7,525 bases of DNA. Origin: Cyanobacteriota bacterium (GTDB lineage: Bacteria > Cyanobacteriota > Cyanobacteriia > PCC-6307 > Cyanobiaceae). The DNA lies in the NCBI GenBank assembly GCA_026389255.1, contig JAPLIF010000291.1, forward strand, positions 1-7,525, in the 5' to 3' direction. Both the position numbers and the translations under genes were made by a program. This document shows, in pieces, positions 1 to 5,633 of the stretch (position 1 is its first letter; every line of letters begins with the position of its first letter). The notes under the pieces are model-generated. The model saw only the letters and a list, made by a program, of their open reading frames with translations. It had not been told where the DNA came from and did no database searches.

Positions 1-40
1 GGCTCCTGCGGCAGCATGGAAGCAAAGCCCGCTGCGCCCG

Positions 41-457
41 ATGCCGATCACCGAGATGGCCGAGCCCCTGCTGCTGGACCTGGCCCGTTCGACCCGGCTG
101 CTGTTGGAGGGGCTTTCGGTGATCACCGTGCTGGTGGGGCTCCTGCTCACCCTCGGCCAGCTGCGGCCCAACCTGGTTCGGGGCCCCTCCCTACGCCCCT
201 CCACCCGGGCCCGGCTGACCTTTGCCAGCTGGCTGGCGATGGCCCTCGAATTCCAGCTCGGCGCCGACATCGTCAGCACCACCACCAGCCCCTCGGAGCG
301 CAATCTGCTCCAACTGGCTCTGGTGGCCGTGATTCGCACGTTCTTGAATGTTTTTCTGGCCCGGGAGATTGAGAGCGAACAGCGCCTGGAGGCGGGGCGA
401 ACCACCCCGGCTCGCCTCCCCGGCTGGTGGCCCCTGCCGGGCCCCGACGATCGATAA
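41..457 (+). CDS. DUF1622 family small integral membrane protein
   Basis: A 138-residue hydrophobic protein with three likely membrane helices at about residues 22-38, 62-80 and 88-106. The segment around residues 69-111 carries the signature I associate with DUF1622: a helix reading LEFQLGADIV, then an IRTFLNVFLAREIE block. The family is widespread in bacteria and its function is unknown. The C-terminal 25 residues are Pro/Gly/Arg-rich and probably cytosolic. The ATG at 41 is used, but an in-frame ATG at 56 (MAEPLL) is equally reasonable and neither has a clear ribosome site. The frame stays open to the left edge, so a start outside the window cannot be excluded. The symporter gene follows on the same strand after 121 nt. 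Family assignment is fairly secure; the start is not. Confidence 0.85.
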   Translation: MPITEMAEPLLLDLARSTRLLLEGLSVITVLVGLLLTLGQLRPNLVRGPSLRPSTRARLTFASWLAMALEFQLGADIVSTTTSPSERNLLQLALVAVIRTFLNVFLAREIESEQRLEAGRTTPARLPGWWPLPGPDDR

Positions 458-578
458 TGGCAGCCTGCGGCCTACCTGCCCTGGCCCTTGCCGCCACCGC
501 CTGCCGGCGATCGACTCGGGCCGGGCCTTGGATCGGCTCCAAACCCCTATTCCCTGACTGTTTGCAGGCTTTCGCCCC
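458..578. other. Gap between DUF1622 and symporter genes
   Basis: These 121 nt hold no convincing gene, RNA or terminator. GGCAG (459-463) and CTGCC (476-480) could form a weak five-base-pair hairpin right after the DUF1622 stop. A TTGGAT (528-533) and TATTCC (549-554) pair is spaced at only 15 bp and is a poor promoter match. Read-through from the upstream gene is as likely as a separate promoter. Confidence 0.3.
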
Positions 579-1460
579 GTGGTTCAGCTGATCTTCAAGC
601 TCCCGGTTTTTGCCCTGATGTTTGCCCTGGGGCTGGGTTTAAGCGGGGATTGGCTGGCCCTGCTGCGCAGCCGTTCCGGCCTGATGGCCAGGCTGCTGCT
701 TGGTTCCTGCCTGCTGGTGCCCCTGCTCACCCTGGTGGTGTTAAAGGGACCCCTCGGTGCCGCCGTGGCCCCCCCCGCCCAGCTGGCCATTGCCCTGATG
801 GCCCTCTGCCCCAGCGCTCCCCTCACCCTGCGCAAGGCGCAAGAGCATGGGGGCGATCGGGATCTGGCCGCCCTCCTCCAGGTGCTGGCGGCCCTGACGG
901 CGATTGTGTCGATCCCGCTGCTGGCCGATCTGTTTCGCAGCAGCTTTGGGGTCCAGGGTTGGCATATCGAACCCCAGCAGGTTGCCAAACAGATCATCTC
1001 GGTTCAATTGCTGCCCCTGGGGTTGGCCGTCCTGGTGCGTCGCTGGCGCCCTGATCTAGCCAACCGCCTCGCAGCTCCCATCGAGAAGCTGGCGGGCCTG
1101 TTGCTGATGTTGTTGATCGTGGTGGTGCTGATCAAGACTTTTCCCCTGCTGGCGGGTTATATCCCCGCCAACGGCCCGGCCCTGCTGGTGATGGTGTTCG
1201 TGGTGCTGGGATCCCTGGTCGTGGGGTATGGACTGGGGGGGCCAGGCCGGCGGGATCGGGTCACAGGGTCGTTGTTGACCTCCATGCGCAATCCGGGGTT
1301 GGCCCTGCTGTTCGCCTCCCTTTATGCCCCAACCCCCGAACCGGTGAAGGTGGGGATCCTGTGTTTCCTGCTGATTCGGGTGCTGCTCTCAATCCCCTTC
1401 CTGCGCTGGCTGAGGAGCGAGCCGGTGATCGGCTCCCCCTCAGCGGGTGCGAAGGCCTGA
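579..1460 (+). CDS. Bile acid:sodium symporter (BASS/SBF-like) family transporter
   Basis: A 293-residue polytopic protein made almost entirely of hydrophobic helices, close to the usual 300-320 residues of this family. Two sequences fit the discontinuous crossover helices that bind sodium and substrate: a CPSAPLTLRKA stretch at residues 77-87, followed by GGDRDLAALLQ, and SMRNPGLALLFASL at residues 235-248. Family members co-transport sodium with bile acids, pantothenate, pyruvate or other organic anions; the substrate here cannot be read from sequence. The GTG at 579 is the first start codon after an in-frame TGA at 555-557, and the MVQLIFKLPVFALMFALGLGL opening fits a family N-terminus. 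An ATG at 618 would remove most of the first helix. The stop lies 5 nt from the stop of a convergent gene, with no U-rich terminator between them. Confidence 0.85.
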   Translation: MVQLIFKLPVFALMFALGLGLSGDWLALLRSRSGLMARLLLGSCLLVPLLTLVVLKGPLGAAVAPPAQLAIALMALCPSAPLTLRKAQEHGGDRDLAALLQVLAALTAIVSIPLLADLFRSSFGVQGWHIEPQQVAKQIISVQLLPLGLAVLVRRWRPDLANRLAAPIEKLAGLLLMLLIVVVLIKTFPLLAGYIPANGPALLVMVFVVLGSLVVGYGLGGPGRRDRVTGSLLTSMRNPGLALLFASLYAPTPEPVKVGILCFLLIRVLLSIPFLRWLRSEPVIGSPSAGAKA

Positions 1461-1465
1461 GGCCG

Positions 1466-2383
1466 TCAGCGGGCGTTGCCAAAGGCAACTTGGCAGGCGG
1501 AATTCAATAGTTCCGCCTCCTGGGCACTGGCGGGCTGGGCACCATTAAGCAAGCCATTGGTGCAGTCAGCCGTCATCTGGTAGCTGCTGTTGTTGGCCGT
1601 CATCACAAAACTGACCCCGGTGGTGCCGTAGGGCTGCACCGTGCCGAATTGCAGCTGGTATCCCGTATTGGGTACCACGATGTAGGTCGTGCTGTTGGCC
1701 ACAGCGTTATCGACGGCGGCATTGATGATCGCCGCCGTGGCCAGGGTTGTGACCCCCCAGGCCGCCGCCGAGGCCCCCCACCAACCCCAGCTTGGCGAAG
1801 CCCAGCCGCCATACCATCCGTAATTCCAGGGGCGGGCATATCCCCAACCCGGACGGGCCCAACCTGGACGGAGATTCACATTGTTGATGTTGACGGTGCG
1901 GTTCCAGTTGCGATTGACCTGGCCGTTGAAGTTGCGATCGCCCGTGTTGTACCGGCGATCCCCCAGGGTGGGCGATCCATCCGGCCGGTTGGAGCCCAAT
2001 CCGCCTTCCGGCCGTTGGTAGCTGCCACTGGGCCGGCTGACCGGCCGACTGATCGGCTGGCGATCGAGGGAGGGGCCGCCGCCGGCGCGATTTCCCTGGC
2101 TGTTTTCGGCCCAGCCCCCCTGGGGCCGATTGGCGCCCCGATTGAGACCATTGGCCGAACCGGCGCCGCTAAAGCCGCTGTGGCCGCCGCCACCGCTGAA
2201 ACCACCCCGGCCGCCGCCACCGCCACCACCACGGCCACCGCCGCCGCAGCCGCCACGAGCAATCCATCCCGGGCTCGCCTCCACAGCGAAGCCTGGCGTG
2301 AAAGCCAGGGCCGCCCGCGAGGGCACCGCTGGCAGGGCCCACACACCGGCCATGACGACACAAAGTCTGGCGAACTGCTTCAT
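1466..2383 (-). CDS. Gly/Trp-rich exported protein of unknown function
   Basis: A 305-residue protein with a clear Sec signal peptide: MKQFARL n-region, hydrophobic VVMAGVWALPAV, likely cleavage after PSRA near residue 24. The mature protein has four zones: a glycine-rich zone with Arg, Ser and Phe (43-80); an Asn/Pro/Arg-rich linker (80-170); a Trp/Tyr/Gly-rich stretch with many W residues (172-209); and a small hydrophobic Ala-rich helix (206-230) leading to a compact C-terminal domain (231-305). Two Cys in the last domain (274, 297) could form a disulfide; another sits in the Gly-rich zone (46). The overall plan resembles secreted low-complexity proteins of bacterial envelopes, but I do not recognise a family. 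It starts 4 nt after the stop of another exported protein on the same strand, so co-transcription is likely. A GGTGAAG sequence precedes the ATG. Surface or cell-wall location is inferred. Confidence 0.8.
   Translation of the reverse strand: MKQFARLCVVMAGVWALPAVPSRAALAFTPGFAVEASPGWIARGGCGGGGRGGGGGGGRGGFSGGGGHSGFSGAGSANGLNRGANRPQGGWAENSQGNRAGGGPSLDRQPISRPVSRPSGSYQRPEGGLGSNRPDGSPTLGDRRYNTGDRNFNGQVNRNWNRTVNINNVNLRPGWARPGWGYARPWNYGWYGGWASPSWGWWGASAAAWGVTTLATAAIINAAVDNAVANSTTYIVVPNTGYQLQFGTVQPYGTTGVSFVMTANNSSYQMTADCTNGLLNGAQPASAQEAELLNSACQVAFGNAR
1475..1489. other. Hairpin near the convergent stop codons
   Basis: GTTGCC-AAA-GGCAAC is a perfect six-base-pair stem with a three-base loop. It lies inside the last codons of the Gly/Trp-rich protein gene, 15 nt beyond the symporter stop. 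No T-run follows on either strand. With only 5 nt between the two convergent stops, any terminator must lie inside a gene, and this is the only compact hairpin seen there. Confidence 0.35.
1934..1941. repeat. HIP1 octamer (GCGATCGC)
   Basis: One exact copy of the highly iterated palindrome of many cyanobacterial genomes lies inside the Gly/Trp-rich protein gene. The inner CGATCG also occurs near 447, 508, 855 and 2061. This is supporting evidence for a cyanobacterial host, not proof. Confidence 0.6.
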
Positions 2384-2387
2384 GGCT

Positions 2388-2720
2388 TCACCAGGGCACA
2401 GGCGTCGTCGTAGCAGGAGGCATCAATCCGGCCTGCCGTATCTTGCCGATGGTGTGGCGATAGAGGGTGCTGATGCCTTCATCCACCGCTTCGACGGTGC
2501 AATTGACGGGGGGTGACCCTGCCACGGCGCAATTGGTGGCCAACCTGTAGAGCAGCCTTGGACCCGGGACTGAGGCCGGAGCCGGGGCGGCGGCCGGAGC
2601 CGGGGTGGCGGCCAGCACGGGCAACGGCATCAGGCTGCCCAGCAGCAAAACGCTACCCAGCCAGGAACAAGAGGCCCCTGCCCGGCGACCGGCAGGGCGA
2701 TGGGTCTGAAGAAATGGCAT
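2388..2720 (-). CDS. Small exported protein with Ala/Pro linker, unknown function
   Basis: A 110-residue protein when begun at the ATG at 2718-2720. That start gives a normal signal peptide: a basic n-region with HRPAGRRAG, a hydrophobic core WLGSVLLLGSLMPLPVLA, and cleavage after VLA. An upstream in-frame ATG at 2778-2780 would add 20 mostly hydrophobic residues and cannot be excluded. After cleavage comes an Ala/Pro linker made by an 18-bp tandem repeat, then a 45-residue domain containing LATNCAVAGSPPVNCTVEAV and then STLYRHTIGKI. The two Cys, ten residues apart, suggest a small disulfide-bonded fold. Only 4 nt separate its stop from the start of the Gly/Trp-rich exported protein, so the two are probably one transcriptional unit read from the promoter region near 2840. 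I do not recognise the family. Confidence 0.7.
   Translation of the reverse strand: MPFLQTHRPAGRRAGASCSWLGSVLLLGSLMPLPVLAATPAPAAAPAPASVPGPRLLYRLATNCAVAGSPPVNCTVEAVDEGISTLYRHTIGKIRQAGLMPPATTTPVPW
2574..2609. repeat. 18-bp tandem repeat encoding Ala/Pro linker
   Basis: Two adjacent 18-bp units, GGCCGGAGCCGGGGCGGC at 2574-2591 and the same with one C-to-T change at 2592-2609, match at 17 of 18 positions, and a partial third unit begins at 2610. The unit length is a multiple of three. On the minus strand the array encodes a six-residue Ala/Pro repeat directly after the signal peptide of the small exported protein, so copy-number change would only lengthen or shorten the linker. Confidence 0.85.
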
Positions 2721-2840
2721 GAAAAGAGATGGCAATGACAAAGTCCGGATGAACGGAGGAATCGCGACAGAGGCCGCCATCGGCAGGACTTTTTAAGAAT
2801 CTGCACGGCCCGCGATCCCCCAGGGCAGGACCGCAACAAG

Positions 2841-2878
2841 TGATACAAATTGCTATACTGATTCGCGCAATTTGATCA
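2841..2878. promoter_or_regulatory. Dyad between divergent genes (candidate operator)
   Basis: TGATACAAATTGC at 2841-2853 faces GCAATTTGATCA at 2867-2878. The arms are perfectly complementary over 12 bp apart from one extra A at 2845, with a 13-nt spacer between them. The dyad lies in the AT-richest part of the gap between the minus-strand exported-protein pair and the plus-strand four-helix membrane protein. Its spacer holds the plus-strand TATACT element. It does not match the NtcA consensus (GTA-N8-TAC). It could be the binding site of a dimeric regulator controlling both directions, or a hairpin at the 5' end of a transcript; which one is inference. Confidence 0.55.
2851..2859 (+). promoter_or_regulatory. 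Extended -10 promoter element (TGCTATACT)
   Basis: TGCTATACT matches the extended -10 pattern TGnTATAAT at all but one position. No good -35 hexamer sits 16-18 bp upstream, which is tolerated at extended -10 promoters. It would start transcription near 2866 and leave a leader of about 80 nt before the four-helix membrane protein ATG at 2945. It lies between and partly within the arms of the dyad, so a protein bound there would block it. Confidence 0.45.
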
Positions 2879-2944
2879 TGGGGGCGCAGGGGCCACCGGT
2901 CCGACTGCCGCTAAGGCGTCCCCTTGGGGGTCTGGCTGCACAGA

Positions 2945-3499
2945 ATGGCAACCCTGGACACCTGCTCGCAACCGTCCATGACGCCTGCCCAACGCTCCAG
3001 TGGCAGCCCTTCCCCATCGGGATCCATTGATCATGCCCTGCGGCGGCGCAAGATTGACTATGCCCTGCGGCTGCGCAGTCTATGGACAGCCTATTTGTTG
3101 GCGATGCTGTTTCATGTTCAGCTTGGCTTAATGCCCCTCTTCCATGGCTTCTCCGTGGCCATCGGCAGTACTGTCAATCCGGCCCAAGTGCCCTTGGTGT
3201 ATCGGGCGATGCTGGGATATTTTTTGCTGCCGCTGATGGCCCTACTGCTCATCACCTGGGCGGCCAGTGATGGGTGTGGCAGTGGCGGTGGTCGATGGAG
3301 CCCCTGGCGGCGCTGGCATTTCTGGCTGAGCGTGGTTTATAGCGTCACCAACCTATTCCATTTGATCGCCGATATTGTTGTTCCCGATTCCCGTGCCGAT
3401 CAAGTGTTCTTAATGGCGCTGTTGTTCTTGATTGGGCTGTTGATCAATCGCCAGGCCTGGTTCTGGTCCCATCCAGGGTTGGCTGCGATGCAAACCTGA
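2945..3499 (+). CDS. Uncharacterised four-helix membrane protein
   Basis: A 184-residue protein with an approximately 45-residue hydrophilic, basic N-terminus and four predicted membrane helices at about residues 46-66, 88-107, 126-146 and 153-172. Polar residues stand out in the helices: His57 and His67 (FHVQLGLMPLFHG) in and after helix 1, and His139 with Asp143 (NLFHLIADIVVPD) in helix 3, followed by Asp148 and Asp152. Such residues could bind a cofactor or metal or take part in transport, but that is inference. Just before helix 1 is a nine-residue tandem duplication, IDHALRRRK then IDYALRLRS. The ATG at 2945 is preferred over a TTG at 2924; an internal ATG at 2978 is also possible. There is no Shine-Dalgarno sequence. 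It is divergent from the exported-protein pair and 62 nt upstream of the J-domain gene. I do not recognise the family. Confidence 0.75.
   Translation: MATLDTCSQPSMTPAQRSSGSPSPSGSIDHALRRRKIDYALRLRSLWTAYLLAMLFHVQLGLMPLFHGFSVAIGSTVNPAQVPLVYRAMLGYFLLPLMALLLITWAASDGCGSGGGRWSPWRRWHFWLSVVYSVTNLFHLIADIVVPDSRADQVFLMALLFLIGLLINRQAWFWSHPGLAAMQT
3026..3079. repeat. 27-bp in-frame tandem duplication
   Basis: Units at 3026-3052 and 3053-3079 match at 22 of 27 positions. The shared core TGCCCTGCGGCNGCGCA is identical apart from the N. They encode IDHALRRRK and IDYALRLRS, a basic amphipathic nine-residue repeat ahead of the first membrane helix of the four-helix protein. The frame is kept, so it reads as an internal duplication within the gene. 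Confidence 0.85.
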
Positions 3500-3522
3500 A
3501 AGGGGCGGCTGTGCAAAGGTAA

Positions 3523-3551
3523 GCATCGGCCCGCCCAGCTGGGCCTGATGC
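3523..3551. promoter_or_regulatory. Strong hairpin between four-helix and J-domain genes
   Basis: GCATCGGCCC at 3523-3532 pairs with GGGCC-T-GATGC at 3541-3551: ten base pairs, one bulged T, and an eight-base loop (GCCCAGCT). An overlapping perfect 12-bp palindrome GCCCAGCTGGGC lies at 3533-3544. The hairpin starts 24 nt after the membrane-protein stop and ends 10 nt before the J-domain ATG. No T-run follows, so it is not a textbook intrinsic terminator. It could instead be a processing or pausing site, or mask the ribosome-binding region of the next gene. Confidence 0.5.
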
Positions 3552-3561
3552 CTTGCCCACC

Positions 3562-3984
3562 ATGTCCTTGCCCCTGGTTGTCTTTGGATCGGCCCCTGGC
3601 CAGCAGCAGGCCCGTGCCGAACGTGAGTCCAAGGGTTTCGGTGCCTCGAAGGGCAGGGGCGCCAGTGGCTTCCAGGGTGCAGGGGGAAGCGGAGGCTCCA
3701 AACCCAAGGAGGCCGGCGGCAAGGGCAGTCCCGGCCGCAAGCGGCGGGGCACAGGCCTCAGCGCCGCCGACCGTTCCCCCCTCGGCCGCAGTCCCGATGT
3801 GGAGGCGATGCAGGCCCGCCATCGCCTGGGCCTGGCCCTCGCCGGCAGGCTGCGGGAAGCGGATGTAACCCGGGCCTGGAAACGGGCGGCGGCCGAGCAC
3901 CACCCCGATCGGGGCGGTGCCCACGACACCATGCAGGCCGTTAATGCCGCCCGGGTCCTGCTGCTGGGCCTCGACAGCGACTGA
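3562..3984 (+). CDS. Basic protein with C-terminal J-domain (DnaJ-like)
   Basis: A 140-residue protein from the ATG at 3562 (a TTG at 3553 would add three residues). The first 65 residues are Gly/Ser/Lys/Arg-rich low complexity (KGFGASKGRG, GSGGSKPKEAGG, GRKRRGTG) and probably disordered and strongly basic. Residues about 80-140 form a J-domain-like unit: a helix around ARHRLGLAL, a helix II READVTRAWKRAAAEH, the diagnostic HPD at 114-116 followed by RGG, and a helix III MQAVNAARVLLL. J-domains stimulate ATP hydrolysis by DnaK-type Hsp70 through the HPD motif. The usual helix I signature (YxxLG) is weak and helix IV is absent, as in short C-terminal J-domains of the Pam18/DjlA type. It has no zinc-finger or substrate-binding DnaJ regions. 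It may be co-transcribed with the upstream membrane protein. Its client is unknown. Confidence 0.75.
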   Translation: MSLPLVVFGSAPGQQQARAERESKGFGASKGRGASGFQGAGGSGGSKPKEAGGKGSPGRKRRGTGLSAADRSPLGRSPDVEAMQARHRLGLALAGRLREADVTRAWKRAAAEHHPDRGGAHDTMQAVNAARVLLLGLDSD

Positions 3985-4032
3985 TCCCTCGGCGGCGGCC
4001 GGACCAGACGAAAGTCAGCCATTCGAAGGGAT
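3984..4032. other. Convergent-gene junction bounded by an inverted repeat
   Basis: The 47-nt gap between the stop codons of the J-domain gene and the M23 peptidase gene is flanked by ATCCCTCG (3984-3991) and its complement with one extra A, CGAAGGGAT (4024-4032). A short GAC-GAAA-GTC hairpin with a GNRA-type loop sits inside at 4007-4016. There is no T-run in either direction, so a terminator role is only possible, not shown. Confidence 0.3.
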
Positions 4033-4724
4033 TAAGGCCGGGGTAGATACTTCGCCGGGTCCACCGCCACCTGGGATGGGCCCGTACCACTCCTGAGTTC
4101 CAGGTGGAGGTGGTCGGTGCTGGCGCTGCCGCTACGGCCCACCCACCCCAGCTGGCCCCCTGCCGGGATCACCGTGCAGGGACGCACCGCCACCGCCTGC
4201 AGGTGGGCATAAAGGCTCTGCCAGCCGTTGCCGTGGTCCACGATCACCGCCAATCCATAGCCGCTGATGGTGTCGACCCGGGCCACCTGGCCCGCCATCA
4301 CCGCCAGTACCGGCGTGCCCGGCGGGCTGATCAGATCGATGCCGCTGTGCATGCGCCAGGCACCGCGGGCATTGGAATAACGCCAGCCGTAGGGAGAGAT
4401 TTCCCCGGCCCACCGGGTCAAGGGATACCGCAACCTGGCCCCCGCCACCGTGCGCCGGCCCTGGGCCAAGGTTGGCGCAGGGCACCGGCCTGGCCCGGCC
4501 CCAACGCTGGGGTTGGCAGGGGCCAGGTTGGCCACCACCGAGGCGGCCGGAGGGCTGGGACGAACGGGGTAATCCTGGGCCGCTCCGTTGGTTCGCCCCG
4601 GAGGCGCCGGGAGCCATGCCAGCCCTAAACCACTCCCAATCGTGATCCAGCGGAGGAGGCGACGGCGGAGGCTGCGGCTCCCATCCTGATGCGCCAAGGA
4701 CCTGGAAGCGCAAAAGCGAGCCAT
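4032..4724 (-). CDS. M23-family peptidoglycan metallopeptidase
   Basis: A 230-residue protein ending in an LytM/M23 endopeptidase domain of about residues 85-228. The zinc-site motifs are intact: HSGID gives His126 and Asp130, YAHL gives His174, and DHLHLE gives His205 and His207. M23 enzymes cut the peptide cross-bridges of peptidoglycan in the periplasm; some activate or support cell division. The N-terminus has a basic run RSLRRRLLRW followed by a short hydrophobic stretch ITIGSGLGLAWL, consistent with export or a membrane anchor. A Pro/Ala-rich linker then leads to the catalytic domain. There is no coiled coil, unlike EnvC-type regulators. The ATG at 4722-4724 has a GGCGGA sequence upstream; an ATG at 4734-4736 and a GTG at 4770-4772 are in frame. 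It lies downstream of xth on the same strand and may share its transcript. Confidence 0.88.
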   Translation of the reverse strand: MARFCASRSLAHQDGSRSLRRRLLRWITIGSGLGLAWLPAPPGRTNGAAQDYPVRPSPPAASVVANLAPANPSVGAGPGRCPAPTLAQGRRTVAGARLRYPLTRWAGEISPYGWRYSNARGAWRMHSGIDLISPPGTPVLAVMAGQVARVDTISGYGLAVIVDHGNGWQSLYAHLQAVAVRPCTVIPAGGQLGWVGRSGSASTDHLHLELRSGTGPSQVAVDPAKYLPRP

Positions 4725-4796
4725 GCCGTCCGCCATCGTTGGCAGGGTTGTAACGCCGCCGGCGCGGCGCACAAGGGGATCCGCCGCCCCAAGCGA

Positions 4797-5633
4797 TCAG
4801 AACAAGTCCGCTTCCTCGTCCTGGTCTGCCTCGGTGGGGGGCCAGGCCAGATGCACCACCACCGGCGTGTGGTCACTCGGCTGGGGGTTACCCCGCAGAC
4901 CCTGGTGGATCACGCAGCCGGTGGCGAAATCCAGCAGTTGATCGTCCAAATAGATGTGATCGATCCGCCAGCCGCGGCCCGTCTCCCAGGCGCCGCTGCG
5001 GTAATCCCACCAGCTCCAATGGCCGCTCGCCGATTCGAACACCCGAAACACATCCGTCAGATCGGGCCCCAGCGCCTGCTTCAGGGCCAGCCGCTCGGCG
5101 CCACTGGCCATGATGCCGCCGCTCAGCCGCTCGGGTGCATGGAGATCCCTGTCCTCAAGGGCGATGTTGAAATCCCCAACCACCACCAACGGATCCCCTT
5201 CCGCCTGCAGGGCCCGCAGGGCCCGCTCCAGGCAGGCCAGCCATTCCAGTTTGTAGGCGTACTTCTCCGAGCGCAGGGAGGCGCCGTTGGGAACGTACAG
5301 ATTCACCACCCGGATACCCTCAATCAGGGCAGTGATGACCCGCTTCTGTTCGGCCAACCCCCCAGCCTCGGCATCGTTGGGCAGCAATCCATCGAAGCCG
5401 ATGCGGAGGTCCTCCACGGGCAGGAGGCTAAGGATCGCCACACCGTTGTAGGCCTTCTGGCCACTAAAGACGGCCCGGTAACCCAGGGCCTCGATGGGCT
5501 GCAGAGGAAAAAGGTCATCACTGACCTTGGTTTCCTGCAGGCAGAGGACTTCAGGACGCTCCTCCCCCAACCAGGCGAGCACTTGGTCCAATCGCATGCG
5601 CAGGGAATTGACGTTCCAGGTGGCGATCCGCAA
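4797..5633 (-). CDS. xth: Exodeoxyribonuclease III (AP endonuclease)
   Basis: A 278-residue exonuclease III/AP endonuclease of the EEP superfamily (E. coli ExoIII has 268). It cleaves DNA 5' to abasic sites and degrades 3' ends during base-excision repair in the cytoplasm. Active-site residues, numbered from the TTG start, are all present: Asn7 (TWNVNS), Glu34 (LQETK), Tyr113 (NLYVPNG), Asp154 and Asn156 (GDFNI), Asp225 (RIDHIYL) and His255 (SDHTPV). Asn7 and Glu34 take exactly their E. coli numbers only if translation begins at the TTG at 5631-5633, giving MRIATWNVNS. GTG codons at 5673-5675 and 5667-5669 would add 12-14 residues with no family match. Beginning at 5675 would also leave only 41 nt to the divergent gene. 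The acidic tail DQDEEADLF is extra. The M23 gene follows downstream. Confidence 0.95.
   Translation of the reverse strand: MRIATWNVNSLRMRLDQVLAWLGEERPEVLCLQETKVSDDLFPLQPIEALGYRAVFSGQKAYNGVAILSLLPVEDLRIGFDGLLPNDAEAGGLAEQKRVITALIEGIRVVNLYVPNGASLRSEKYAYKLEWLACLERALRALQAEGDPLVVVGDFNIALEDRDLHAPERLSGGIMASGAERLALKQALGPDLTDVFRVFESASGHWSWWDYRSGAWETGRGWRIDHIYLDDQLLDFATGCVIHQGLRGNPQPSDHTPVVVHLAWPPTEADQDEEADLF

Noticed and set aside
488..1054. A 188-codon plus-strand frame overlapping the symporter start
   Set aside because: The product is Pro/Gly/Arg-rich with no domain, and it overlaps a clear membrane transporter in another frame.
2174..2270. Repetitive CCGCCGCCACC-type DNA considered as a CRISPR or satellite array
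   Set aside because: There are no regular spacers. It is explained by Gly codons of the Gly-rich zone of the exported protein.
1649..2413. A 254-codon plus-strand open frame and a 161-codon minus frame in the Gly-rich gene
   Set aside because: Both are alternative readings of the GGN-rich and GCC-rich DNA of the Gly/Trp-rich gene. Only the chosen frame has a signal peptide and a structured C-terminal domain.
2784..2794. T-run TTTTT as a possible terminator
   Set aside because: No stable hairpin precedes it, and it lies upstream of the small exported gene, where a leader is expected.
3400..4022. Two minus-strand frames of 174 and 192 codons opposite the J-domain gene
   Set aside because: Both are compositionally biased (Ala/Pro/Arg) and oppose an HPD-containing frame that ends just before the convergent M23 gene.
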